A stretch of DNA of 56,888 bases from Chloroflexota bacterium (GTDB lineage: Bacteria > Chloroflexota > Ktedonobacteria > Ktedonobacterales > Ktedonobacteraceae), in the NCBI GenBank assembly GCA_902812455.1, contig CADDZH010000022.1, forward strand, positions 1 through 56,888, read 5' to 3'. Positions within the stretch are counted from its first letter, which is position 1; every line of letters starts with the position of its first letter. The position numbers were made by a program, and so were the translations under genes. The notes below the pieces were generated by a model. The model was not told the DNA's origin. It saw only the letters and a list, made by a program, of their open reading frames with translations, and made no database searches. Positions 34,012 to 42,485 of the stretch are shown piece after piece.

Positions 34012-36836
34012 TGTCCTCCATTCTTTCTAAATGCACTTGTTGCTGGGCGATAGGGACGAATCATCCACAACGGCCGCCGCAAGCCATCCGCCCGGTTCAA
34101 TTGTGGTCGCGTCATCGCCAACCACTGCCGGTACACTTCATAGGCCTTTTGTGTATCCACGTAGACATCCCCATAGCGGTCTCCAGGATGCACCACTTCG
34201 ACCTTCACCTTCTGGTGCCAGCAGTGCATGCCACTTACCGGGTCGGGATGCACGGCAAAGGTCAAATTCTGGTGCACCCCGCCCTCGCGCCAGAAGATAC
34301 GCGCCGAATCGGGATCATCGCTCTCGAACGGGCGTATACCCTCCAGTTGTCGCATGCGCCAGGCGCCCTCACTTTCTCTCCCCAACGATACCAGCGCCGA
34401 TGACCAGCGATCATTTCCCTGGCCGGTATCCAGGCGCCAGCGGCCCAGGTGATGCGAGCAAGCGACGATACCGGGACGAATGCCATCTGTAATCCAGGCT
34501 CGATTCACATAGTAACCAATCTCAGTAGTAATGCGCAAGAGATCGCCTGTCTCCACTCCTATGCGCCTGGCATCCACAGGATGCACCCATACAGGATTGG
34601 CGTTCGAGATTTCATACAGCCACTTCGCATTACCAGAGCGCGTATGAATGAGCGTTGGCAGGCGGTATGTGGGAATGAGCAGGTACTCGCCCTTTTCATG
34701 ATCGATATTCGATGGGTGAACATGGCTGCGAATATAACCAGGAATGGCGTATTCTGGCCATCCCCAGTCTTTCATGGTAGCTGAGTAAAACTCCAGTTTG
34801 CGCGACGCCGTAGGAAATCCTTCACATGCCTTGCCATCGACCATCACTCCTACCGTTGTACCATCGCGCACAATGGTCCCGCTGCCCTCTTCAACCTGTG
34901 TGCCTTCCAGTTCAGCAGGCTTCAATTCGCGCTCATTCAGTCTGAAAACAGGCGCCTTCTCTTGTGGAATTTCAAAGGCTCCATACTTTTGCATGTATTC
35001 CAGCGGCGTGAGACCTTCTTTAGCGGCTGCCTCCGGCAATCCAGGAACGCTATGCTCAAATATCCAGCGGTAGTACTCCTCAATCGAGAGTTTCTCGCCT
35101 GGCCGGTAGGGTGACTCAAAGTATCTTCGGATACCCAGGCTACCATCGGGATCGATGCGCCACGATAATTCGATCCAGAACTCGTCTTCCTCCCACACCT
35201 CGCCTGGATTGGCCTGGTAGGTATATTGCACATGCTCTCCGTGCCGATCTTTATAAACGCGCAGCACGGGCTGGCGATAGCCAATCCACCGGCCCGCATG
35301 GGTCTCCTGGCTCATCAGGTCGTGTCGCTCGCTGGCCACACCCATTGGCAGGACATAATCCGCGTACCAGGCCGTCTCGCTCCAGGTAGGGGTGAGAGCT
35401 GCATGTAGCTCCACCTGCTGCTCGTTGGCCAGCATCTCGATCCAGGCAATGCCATCTGGATTGGTCCAGACGGGATTGTAAACACGAGTGAAATAGGCTG
35501 CCAGTTTGCCTCGCCCTTCTTTCAGGAAATAGGGAAGCAACATGCTCATCTCATAGCTCGCTAGCGGGTACTCCGGTGGGAAAGTCAATTCGTTCCAGGC
35601 ATCAGTGGGAGCGGGCTTGAGAAATGGAGCGGGCACAAATTTGTTCCAGCTATTAGGGGCCGTTCCGCCAGGAGTACCGATACTGCCTGTCAGCACTGAC
35701 AAGAACCAGAGCGCACGCGAGACCTGCCAGCCGCCAAGATTGCCTGCGCAGGCTGCACGCCATGTATGGGCAGCAAAGGCTGTGCCGGCACGTCCGATCT
35801 GGCGAGCGATCTCGACGATGGTCTCCTCTGGAATGCCACTTTCCTGGGCGGCAAAGGCCGGGGTGTACGCTGCATACAGGTCGATCAGCAGCTCGATGAA
35901 ATGCTCGAAGGTCTGCGGCTCGCCAGGATGTTCAGCCGCCAGGTATTCTTGCCAGTTGACCCAGTGCCGCATGTACTCGCTGTTGTGGAGGTTCTCAACC
36001 AGGATCACGCGAGCCATGGCCAGCAGCACAGCCGCCTCAGAACCGGGCCACGTGGGCAGCCAGTAATCGGCCATGCTGGCAGTATTCGAGAGGCGCGGAT
36101 CCATCACCGCCAGCTTCGCCCCCTGCATTTTCCCTTCGATGATGCGCTGCGCCTGTGGATTGAAATAATGGCCCGTTTCCAGGTGCGAACTGATCAGCAA
36201 GATAAAGCGGGCATTGGCATGATCGGGCGAAGGTCGATCGGCGCCACACCAGATCTGGTAGCCGAAGCGGGCCGAGGACGAGCACACGTTGGTATGGCTG
36301 TTGTGCCCATCGACGCCCCACGCACTTAGCACGCGCTCCATATAGCCATCGTGCCCAGGCCGCCCAACATGGTACATAATCTCATTGCGCCGCCCCTCAA
36401 GGATCGCTGTGCGAATCTTGCGGGCAAACGTATCAAGCACTTCGTCCCACGTGGTGCGCTCCCACTTCCCCTCGCCGCGCTTGCCTGCTCGTTTGAGGGG
36501 ATAAAGAATGCGTTCGGGGTCATTCACCTGGTTAATGGTCGCCGGGCCTTTGGCGCAGTTGCGCCCGCGACTCCCTGGATGGTAAGGATTGCCCTCAAAG
36601 CGCCTGATACGCCCCATCTCTTTGTCTATATAAGCAAGCAGGCCGCAGGCAGCCTCGCAATTAAAGCAAATCGTGGGAATGATCTCATAGTGTTTCTCGA
36701 CCTTGCGCGGCCAGGCCTTCGCATCATATTCAACCCAATCCTGCCACTTCTCAGGTGGTGGGCACGATGCCAGGTCGCGCACGGTCATCGGCTCGCCGCT
36801 CGGCGCAATATGCTGCTCTAACGGTATTTCTGTCAT
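34008..36836 (-). CDS. molybdopterin oxidoreductase catalytic subunit (Psr/Phs/Soe-like)
   Basis: About 942 residues from ATG 36836, which has GAGGAG upstream. It binds bis-MGD molybdenum and one [4Fe-4S] cluster through Cys57, Cys60, Cys64 and Cys94 (CFNCEAACG ... NCAKG). A conserved HTNVCSSSARFGY stretch probably supplies the Mo-ligating Cys. There is no twin-arginine or other signal peptide, so the subunit should face the cytoplasm. That fits a SoeA-type sulfite dehydrogenase better than periplasmic polysulfide or thiosulfate reductases. The operon also has the electron-transfer and membrane subunits in one protein upstream and a persulfide dioxygenase downstream. Substrate specificity is inferred from context. 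Confidence 0.88.
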   Translation of the reverse strand: MTEIPLEQHIAPSGEPMTVRDLASCPPPEKWQDWVEYDAKAWPRKVEKHYEIIPTICFNCEAACGLLAYIDKEMGRIRRFEGNPYHPGSRGRNCAKGPATINQVNDPERILYPLKRAGKRGEGKWERTTWDEVLDTFARKIRTAILEGRRNEIMYHVGRPGHDGYMERVLSAWGVDGHNSHTNVCSSSARFGYQIWCGADRPSPDHANARFILLISSHLETGHYFNPQAQRIIEGKMQGAKLAVMDPRLSNTASMADYWLPTWPGSEAAVLLAMARVILVENLHNSEYMRHWVNWQEYLAAEHPGEPQTFEHFIELLIDLYAAYTPAFAAQESGIPEETIVEIARQIGRAGTAFAAHTWRAACAGNLGGWQVSRALWFLSVLTGSIGTPGGTAPNSWNKFVPAPFLKPAPTDAWNELTFPPEYPLASYEMSMLLPYFLKEGRGKLAAYFTRVYNPVWTNPDGIAWIEMLANEQQVELHAALTPTWSETAWYADYVLPMGVASERHDLMSQETHAGRWIGYRQPVLRVYKDRHGEHVQYTYQANPGEVWEEDEFWIELSWRIDPDGSLGIRRYFESPYRPGEKLSIEEYYRWIFEHSVPGLPEAAAKEGLTPLEYMQKYGAFEIPQEKAPVFRLNERELKPAELEGTQVEEGSGTIVRDGTTVGVMVDGKACEGFPTASRKLEFYSATMKDWGWPEYAIPGYIRSHVHPSNIDHEKGEYLLIPTYRLPTLIHTRSGNAKWLYEISNANPVWVHPVDARRIGVETGDLLRITTEIGYYVNRAWITDGIRPGIVACSHHLGRWRLDTGQGNDRWSSALVSLGRESEGAWRMRQLEGIRPFESDDPDSARIFWREGGVHQNLTFAVHPDPVSGMHCWHQKVKVEVVHPGDRYGDVYVDTQKAYEVYRQWLAMTRPQLNRADGLRRPLWMIRPYRPATSAFRKNGGQ

Positions 36837-36864
36837 TGCTCTCTCCTCAACCATCCTATGACGC

Positions 36865-38505
36865 TCAACTCAATGGCACAATTTGCCCGGCAACAATAAA
36901 ACAATACTCGTAGGCATACAGGCCAACGAATGAGAGAATGGCTGCAATGCCGGCAAGGGCAGGCTGAACCCCTGGAACCAGCAAGGCAATACATAACATG
37001 ATCACGGGAATAAGCGAGCCAGCAATCACAAATAGCCACCAGAAGACTTCTTTTAGCCCGCCGCGACTCATATACCTGGCAGCCGTCGCAACGTGGCTGT
37101 TCGCATGGGTGCCAAACACCTCAACAAAACCGAGGATCACGTGCAGCACAATGGCGCCCAGCAAGATGCCGACGAACAGCGTATCCAGGGGCTTATTCCC
37201 ACCGAGTATCCAGGAGAGTATTGCTAATCCCGCCGCACCGGCAAGCACTGCCTGCACAATGAGTATGGGAAACATGAGCTGGCCCTGCCAGAAATCACGC
37301 CCCTCGGCCTGCCCGAAGAGAAAAGCGCTATAGCCAGCCGCAGCTATGCCAAAAAGGATTGCAGGCACGATCAGCCAGCGCATGCCCTCGGTAAAGCCGA
37401 ACAGCGCGCAGAAGAACCAGGCCGCTTCGATCACCCCAAGCACACCCAGGATATAGCCGCCCCAGACCAGCCACGAGCTGGGATTGGGCTTCGTGACAAG
37501 ATAGAGCGCGCGATCTGGGCGTTTCAAGTCGGCAACCAGCAGAACAAGCGTGATGGCGATAAACAGCCCACCAATCACAGGCGCTCCAATGCCTAGCAGC
37601 ACGTTCATGCCGCTACTGATGGCTCCATGTAAGCCATAGAGCGCTAATGCCAGGGCCGCGACGATCATGACACCCGCTCCAAGCGATTTTGTGGCCAGAT
37701 AAGCCGAGACTTTCCAGCCCCAGGGCGCCTGGTTCTTGGGCGTATCATAGACAACTTGCGCGGTAGCCGGGTCTCCACTCATTGATGCTGATCGTGGATC
37801 AGGCGGCTCGTAGGGCTTGAGGGGATTGATCGTCTTTGGCCGGCGCAGCGATTTCTGCATGTCAATTGCCTTCTCATCTTCATGATGTGGCTTGAGCAGG
37901 GTGCTCCACATGGTCATGTTGGGCAGCTCCTCAACTGCCACTTCGGGATTAATGGCGGCCTCCTCGGCTCCCAGGTAATAGACATTCGGCCTGGTGCCCT
38001 GTTCCGGCTTGCGCACGCGCACCGGCTCGCGAGCGATGAGTTGGGCAATTTCTGTGTTTGGATCCTCCATATCGCCAGCGATGATCGCGTGTTCCGGGCA
38101 AACGATGACACAGGCAGGCTCCAGCCCTACCTCGGTACGGTGAGCGCAGTAGTTGCACTTGGCAGCCGTGTGGCTATATGGATCGATGTAGAGCGCGTCA
38201 TAAGGGCAGGCCTGCATACAGGACTTGCAGCCAATACAGCGACTGGAATCAAAATCAACGATGCCATCGTCGCGCTTGAAAAGGGCTTTCGTTGGGCAAA
38301 TCGTGACGCAGGGAGCATCGGTGCAGTGATTACAGCGGTTGACGAGGAAATAGCGGCGCGAGTTCGGGAACTCGCCTTTTTCAATGTACTTGACCCAGGT
38401 GCGGTAGACGCCGATGGGAACATCGTGCTCGGCCTTGCATGCCACAGTACAGGCATGACAGCCGATGCACTTGCGCTGGTCGATCACAAAGGCATACCTG
38501 GTCAT
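36865..38505 (-). CDS. ferredoxin-NrfD fusion: electron-transfer and membrane subunit
   Basis: 546 residues. Residues 1-190 hold four [4Fe-4S] clusters; the first is CIGCHACTVAC (Cys13, 16, 19, 23), the others CNHC...CVTIC, CIGCKSCMQAC and CNYC...CVIVC. After a linker of about 65 residues, residues about 260-546 form an NrfD/PsrC membrane domain with eight or nine helices. PsrB and PsrC functions are usually separate proteins. The fusion carries electrons between the quinone pool and the molybdenum subunit, whose gene starts 28 bases downstream. There is no signal peptide on the ferredoxin part, which agrees with a cytoplasmic orientation. Confidence 0.9.
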   Translation of the reverse strand: MTRYAFVIDQRKCIGCHACTVACKAEHDVPIGVYRTWVKYIEKGEFPNSRRYFLVNRCNHCTDAPCVTICPTKALFKRDDGIVDFDSSRCIGCKSCMQACPYDALYIDPYSHTAAKCNYCAHRTEVGLEPACVIVCPEHAIIAGDMEDPNTEIAQLIAREPVRVRKPEQGTRPNVYYLGAEEAAINPEVAVEELPNMTMWSTLLKPHHEDEKAIDMQKSLRRPKTINPLKPYEPPDPRSASMSGDPATAQVVYDTPKNQAPWGWKVSAYLATKSLGAGVMIVAALALALYGLHGAISSGMNVLLGIGAPVIGGLFIAITLVLLVADLKRPDRALYLVTKPNPSSWLVWGGYILGVLGVIEAAWFFCALFGFTEGMRWLIVPAILFGIAAAGYSAFLFGQAEGRDFWQGQLMFPILIVQAVLAGAAGLAILSWILGGNKPLDTLFVGILLGAIVLHVILGFVEVFGTHANSHVATAARYMSRGGLKEVFWWLFVIAGSLIPVIMLCIALLVPGVQPALAGIAAILSFVGLYAYEYCFIVAGQIVPLS

Positions 38506-38589
38506 AGACGATTATCCTGTTCTAGTAGGTGATTTTTCTATGTTTCTATAATACCAGAAATGCTGCGAATGGGACAGCTAGAACTTACG

Positions 38590-38618
38590 TTACAATCCCA
38601 TCCCGGTTACGTTATATA
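38590..38618 (+). promoter_or_regulatory. possible promoter of a small RNA
   Basis: TTACAA, a spacer of exactly 17 bases, TATATA. No coding region follows on this strand for more than 300 bases; a hairpin terminator is found at 38730-38779. Confidence 0.35.
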
Positions 38619-38624
38619 AGACGT

Positions 38625-38779
38625 AGGAGTAAATAGCTCCACATCAATATTTAGGCTTGTAGTGCGGAAGCGTAGTGCGTTTCGTAGTGCGTTTTCTGTA
38701 GGACAGGTTTCGTAATTGCTGTAATTCTCAGGGAGCACCAGGGCAGGGATAGCGCTGGCTAGCTCCCTATTTTATTTTT
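38625..38779 (+). ncRNA. candidate small RNA, about 155 nt
   Basis: Bounded by a promoter-like pair (38590-38618) and a hairpin ending in AGGGAGC/GCTCCCT followed by ATTTTATTTTT. Inside is a direct repeat of GTAGTGCG, three copies in about 40 bases (38670-38700). No ORF with a ribosome site was seen. It matches no RNA family that I recognise. It lies divergent to the sulfur operon and upstream of the CxxC protein gene. Confidence 0.35.
38730..38779 (+). terminator. hairpin with T-rich tail
   Basis: AGGGAGC (38730-38736) pairs with GCTCCCT (38762-38768), with an inner CCAG/CTGG pair, and is followed by ATTTTATTTTT. It stands 180 bases upstream of the next gene, so it ends a separate transcript. 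Confidence 0.6.
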
Positions 38780-38806
38780 GGGCACCAATCTTCGGGTCGG
38801 GAAGAT

Positions 38807-38835
38807 TAGACACTTCCATGTTGTTATGATATACT
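38807..38835 (+). promoter_or_regulatory. promoter of the small CxxC protein gene
   Basis: TAGACA (38807-38812), 17-base spacer, TATACT (38830-38835). Each hexamer has five of six consensus bases. The predicted 5' leader is about 118 bases. Confidence 0.55.
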
Positions 38836-38959
38836 GAGAACAACGTAATTGAGATATCAAAGCTGCCTCTTGCAGTGAAAACTATTATCTTAGTAATTCA
38901 GGCAACCAGAACACATACCAACTAACAACATAAAATAGACAGAAAGGGGTCTCATTTCA

Positions 38960-39148
38960 ATGGCAAGAAAGGGTGAACTGTCAAAGACCGCACGGGCCTC
39001 ACTGGCAAATCGCGAAGAGGCGAATCATATGACCAGCCGCATCTGCGCAAAGTGCGGTGAACCAATTACGCTCAAAGACTTGCAGCCGGTGAAAGTGCTC
39101 GGAAAGGGCATGGTCTACTACCACAAGGCCCACTACAACTTGCAGTAA
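38960..39148 (+). CDS. small CxxC protein, possible zinc-binding regulator
   Basis: 62 residues. The N-terminal 25 residues are basic and polar; then comes ICAKCGEPI (one CxxC) and near the end YYHKAHY with two His, so a Cys2His2 zinc site is possible. The gene is a complete unit: its own promoter, AGAAAGGGG ribosome site and a terminator with T-run just after the stop. The protein family was not recognised. It resembles short zinc-ribbon proteins that bind ribosomes or nucleic acid, but this is not shown. Confidence 0.7.
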   Translation: MARKGELSKTARASLANREEANHMTSRICAKCGEPITLKDLQPVKVLGKGMVYYHKAHYNLQ

Positions 39149-39175
39149 ATAGTAAGTAGAACCTTTAAATGCACG

Positions 39176-39203
39176 AGCCCCTGAATTCATAAGGGGCTTT
39201 TTT
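39176..39203 (+). terminator. intrinsic terminator
   Basis: AGCCCCT, loop, AGGGGCT, then TTTTTT; directly downstream of the CxxC protein gene. Confidence 0.85.
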
Positions 39204-39243
39204 ACTTTTGATAAGCTCCTTACCAAAGAAATCCGGAGAATAT

Positions 39244-39627
39244 ATGCCATTTAGCAAAAGAATGCTCATCCTGCTCAGCCGGGGGCTGCGCTTACGCTGC
39301 CCCGTCTGCGGTCAGGGAAAAATCTTTCGCGGCGTGTTCGCAACATATGAGTATTGCCCGTACTGCCATTTCAAGTATGAGCGCGAGCCAGGCTATTATA
39401 CCGGGGCGATCGCCGTTAACCTGGTTTTCTGCGAACTACTGATTGCGGCCATCTGCATTCCCCTGGCAGTTGATCAGAGCATACCGCTTATCCCATTAAT
39501 TATAGTGGGAGCAAGCATGCCCGTGCTCTTCCCGCTCCTGCTGTTCCGCCATACAAAAGGCCTCTGGATGGCCATTGATCACATGATTCACCCGGTCAGC
39601 AACGAGCGCGTTTTCTTCCCCGACTAA
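39244..39627 (+). CDS. DUF983 membrane protein
   Basis: About 127 residues from ATG 39244, which has CGGAGA upstream. The N-terminal part has two CxxC pairs, CPVCGQGKIF and CPYCHFKY, that form a zinc ribbon; YYTGAIAVN and two membrane helices follow. This is the DUF983 pattern found in many bacteria, sometimes near cytochrome oxidase genes. Here no oxidase gene is near, so the role is unknown. It is transcribed on its own after the terminator of the preceding gene. Confidence 0.85.
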   Translation: MPFSKRMLILLSRGLRLRCPVCGQGKIFRGVFATYEYCPYCHFKYEREPGYYTGAIAVNLVFCELLIAAICIPLAVDQSIPLIPLIIVGASMPVLFPLLLFRHTKGLWMAIDHMIHPVSNERVFFPD

Positions 39628-39633
39628 CCGTTA

Positions 39634-40662
39634 TTAGAGGAAAAATACGCGGAACTTGATCGCGCCACGAATGCGCCAGAAGACGGACAGGGGCGGTATC
39701 AATGCTGAGGTCACCAGCATCTCAGCTATATGAGATGGATGGTGCGAGGTTTGCTCTAAGCGCTGCAGGCAAAAACGCCCCGTCAATGCTACCCACAGGC
39801 AGCCAGCCGCAGCAGCCAGCCAGCGGTTTTTCGTGAATAGCCCTACCAGCATGCCCACCAGAGCACCTACAATGCCATAGTAGTGCCAGGGTGGGTTTGC
39901 CTGTATCTTCTGGCGATACAATTGGGGATGCTTTTTATAAAGTAGCGCGTTGAACATACTTTTGCGCTGCTGCTTCAAGCTAATACCCCACGGTGCAGGG
40001 CGAACCGGGTGAATCACAATAGCTTCGGGCGCGTTCACAAACCTGCCATGTGCATTCGTGGAGTGATGGTGCAGCAGGGTAAAGATAAGATCGCTGTCCT
40101 CGCGCCATGCAATGGTAAAGCGTTCATCGAAGCCGCCAACGGCAGCCAGGCAGTCGCGGCGATAAAAGCAGTTAGCGGTAATAAACTCCGCCGTTGCAAG
40201 CTGTGCGGCGTTGCGTTCGTAGTCTGTAGGAATGCTGCGAACAGGCATAACGAGCTTACCCGAGACCCCCACGACGCCATCCACAAAGGCTGCCATGCCT
40301 GCCTTTAACCACCCTGGAGCCGGTATACAATCATCATCTGTAAAGGCAATGATTTCTCCCTGAGCCGCGCGCCATCCGGCATTGCGGGCAGCAGCCGGAC
40401 CATGCGAACCTGTAACCGCTATGTAGCGCACGGTGTAGCCGCAAGCCACTACGCGCCTGGCATAAGCTTCCACCTGCTGCTTTGTTTCCTCACAAGCGGC
40501 ATCATCAGCTACGATCACCTCAAAGGAAGTTGCATCGAAATCTTGCTGCATGAGCGCTTGCAGGCAGCGCATGAGCAGGTCGGGGTGCTTGAATGTCGGT
40601 ATTACAACCGAAACACGATAGCGGTAGACTTCGCTGTCCTTTGACTCTGATATTACTTGCAT
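39634..40662 (-). CDS. family 2 glycosyltransferase with C-terminal membrane segment
   Basis: About 342 residues from ATG 40662. The GT-A fold begins with VSVVIPTFKHPDLLMRCL, has the nucleotide Asp in IVADDA and the metal-binding DDD in AFTDDDCIPAPGW. GWRAAQGEIIAF is typical of GT2 enzymes. Near the C-terminus, two hydrophobic segments (around 255-295) suggest membrane association. The first bases overlap the 3' end of the carbamoyltransferase gene by ten bases, so they form an operon with the MMPL exporter. It probably adds a sugar to a lipid or other exported metabolite. Confidence 0.87.
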   Translation of the reverse strand: MQVISESKDSEVYRYRVSVVIPTFKHPDLLMRCLQALMQQDFDATSFEVIVADDAACEETKQQVEAYARRVVACGYTVRYIAVTGSHGPAAARNAGWRAAQGEIIAFTDDDCIPAPGWLKAGMAAFVDGVVGVSGKLVMPVRSIPTDYERNAAQLATAEFITANCFYRRDCLAAVGGFDERFTIAWREDSDLIFTLLHHHSTNAHGRFVNAPEAIVIHPVRPAPWGISLKQQRKSMFNALLYKKHPQLYRQKIQANPPWHYYGIVGALVGMLVGLFTKNRWLAAAAGCLWVALTGRFCLQRLEQTSHHPSHIAEMLVTSALIPPLSVFWRIRGAIKFRVFFL

Positions 40663-42395
40663 GCGTGTGGTTTCTCCAGGAGGAATGATCCGATGACCAG
40701 GGCATCGAGTGGTGAAGACCAGAAACACTCTATCGCATCACGCGGCGTACACACTATCGGCGCGCCGCGTGTATTGAACGAGGTATTGACCAGCACAGGA
40801 ATGCCTGTTCGCTCCTGGAAGGCTTTAAGCAGGTCATAATAGAGAGGGTGTTGCCGCCGGTTGATCGTCTGGATGCGAGCCGTCCCATCCACGTGCCGCA
40901 CTGCCGGTATAGAGTCCGCCTTCTCCGGCAACACATCATAGACAAAAAGCATGAATGGGGAAACGCCAGCATGGGCAAACCATTGCCCGGCCTCTTCCTC
41001 CAGCACAACCGGCGCAACAGGGCGGAAGTCTTCACGGTCTTTAATTTCATTCAGTCGAGCCTGCATAGAAGCATGCATAGGCGATGCCAGGATCGAGCGC
41101 GCTCCAAGCGCACGCGGCCCAAATTCCATGCGTCCCTGGAACCAGCCGATAACTTTATCCTGCACCAACATATCAGCAACTTCATCTGGAATAGATGATA
41201 AGCGACGATACGGCAATTTCGACCAGCGCAAGAACTCTTCGATCTCATCATCGCCATATGCCGGCCCCAGGAAGGCGTGATCCATACAATAATGCCGCTC
41301 GCTACCTCCGTGCTCCTGGCGTTCCAGCGCATCGATCCAGAGCGCCGCGCCTAAAGCAGTCCCCGCATCGCCTGCCGCCGGCTGTACCCACACTCGCTTG
41401 AATGGCCCGCAGTCACGTACTCGTGCATTCATCACGCAATTGAGGGCCACTCCACCGGCCATGCACAGGCTATCAAGGTGAGTAGCATCATAGAGCCACC
41501 GAACAAGTTCCAGGACAGTTTCCTCCAGCACTACCTGCAAAGAATGAGCGATGTCGTAGTGGTGCTGCTCAAAAGGCTCGCCCTTCATCCTCGCCGGCCC
41601 AAAGCGTTCCACCAGGTGGATCGGCTGTATCGTGTACTGGCCGCCTGCCCCAACCTGGACAATCTCGCGAAAATCAGAGAGATAGCGCGGTTTGCCGAAC
41701 GAAGCCAGGGCCATTACCTTGTACTCATCCGAAGAAGGCAGGAAGCCCAGATATTCCGTGACTTTCTCGTAGAGCAGGCCAAGCGAATGCGGGAAGTTGA
41801 CCTGTCCCAGGCGATAGAGCTGGTTTCGTTCGCCAAGATTATAGCTTGTGGTCGCTCTCTCACCTCGTCCATCCAGGGTTAATACGGCTGCTTGCTCGAA
41901 AGGCGAAGCATAGAACGCGCTGGCAGCATGCGCTATGTGGTGCTCTACAAAATGCCAGCGATAGGGGCCATCTGCTCGCGCTCCTCTGAAGCGGGCTTGT
42001 AAATGATGGGGAGCGCCGCCAGCAAGGTGCCGGGGAGCATTGACAATCGAGGATAGGAAGAGTGGATCCCAGGCCGATTCCCATTCGGCAGGCGCGGGAT
42101 GAGCGCTCGGCTCCAGTGGAAGCGTGATGCTCGCGTCATAGCGATGAGGACCAAGCAGCAAAAAGGGATCATACGAGTACGCGACATGATCGACATCGAC
42201 AAGGCGTATACCCGCTTCCCGCAAGCAATAGTCGATGGCGTGAAAGGGCAATTCGTAGGTAGAAAAGGGAATGGGGCGCTTTCCATGTTTGATGCGCGTG
42301 AAACGCTCTTCCTCGGCAGCCGCGATCACGCGCCCATCCTGCACAAGACAGGCGGCAGGATCATGGTACGCGGCATTGATGCCAAGAATGTACAT
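40653..42395 (-). CDS. O-carbamoyltransferase, NodU/CmcH/TobZ family
   Basis: About 580 residues from ATG 42395. The N-terminal Kae1-like part begins MYILGINAAYHDPAACLV and has the metal-binding VEHHIAHAASAFYASPF and LTLDGRGE. The C-terminal YrdC-like part has GRMEFGPRALGARSILASP and FNTRGAPIV. These enzymes make carbamoyl-adenylate from carbamoyl phosphate and ATP and then carbamoylate a hydroxyl of a sugar or antibiotic. Neighbours are a glycosyltransferase and an exporter, so the acceptor is probably a glycosylated secondary metabolite or envelope glycolipid. All expected motifs are present. Confidence 0.93.
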   Translation of the reverse strand: MYILGINAAYHDPAACLVQDGRVIAAAEEERFTRIKHGKRPIPFSTYELPFHAIDYCLREAGIRLVDVDHVAYSYDPFLLLGPHRYDASITLPLEPSAHPAPAEWESAWDPLFLSSIVNAPRHLAGGAPHHLQARFRGARADGPYRWHFVEHHIAHAASAFYASPFEQAAVLTLDGRGERATTSYNLGERNQLYRLGQVNFPHSLGLLYEKVTEYLGFLPSSDEYKVMALASFGKPRYLSDFREIVQVGAGGQYTIQPIHLVERFGPARMKGEPFEQHHYDIAHSLQVVLEETVLELVRWLYDATHLDSLCMAGGVALNCVMNARVRDCGPFKRVWVQPAAGDAGTALGAALWIDALERQEHGGSERHYCMDHAFLGPAYGDDEIEEFLRWSKLPYRRLSSIPDEVADMLVQDKVIGWFQGRMEFGPRALGARSILASPMHASMQARLNEIKDREDFRPVAPVVLEEEAGQWFAHAGVSPFMLFVYDVLPEKADSIPAVRHVDGTARIQTINRRQHPLYYDLLKAFQERTGIPVLVNTSFNTRGAPIVCTPRDAIECFWSSPLDALVIGSFLLEKPHACK

Positions 42396-42485
42396 GCATT
42401 GCTCCCTCAGCAAACTTACTATCTCTATAATATAAACCCTAGAGAAGACACGATTCAGCTTGCTTCTTGAGAGACAGATTATTCC

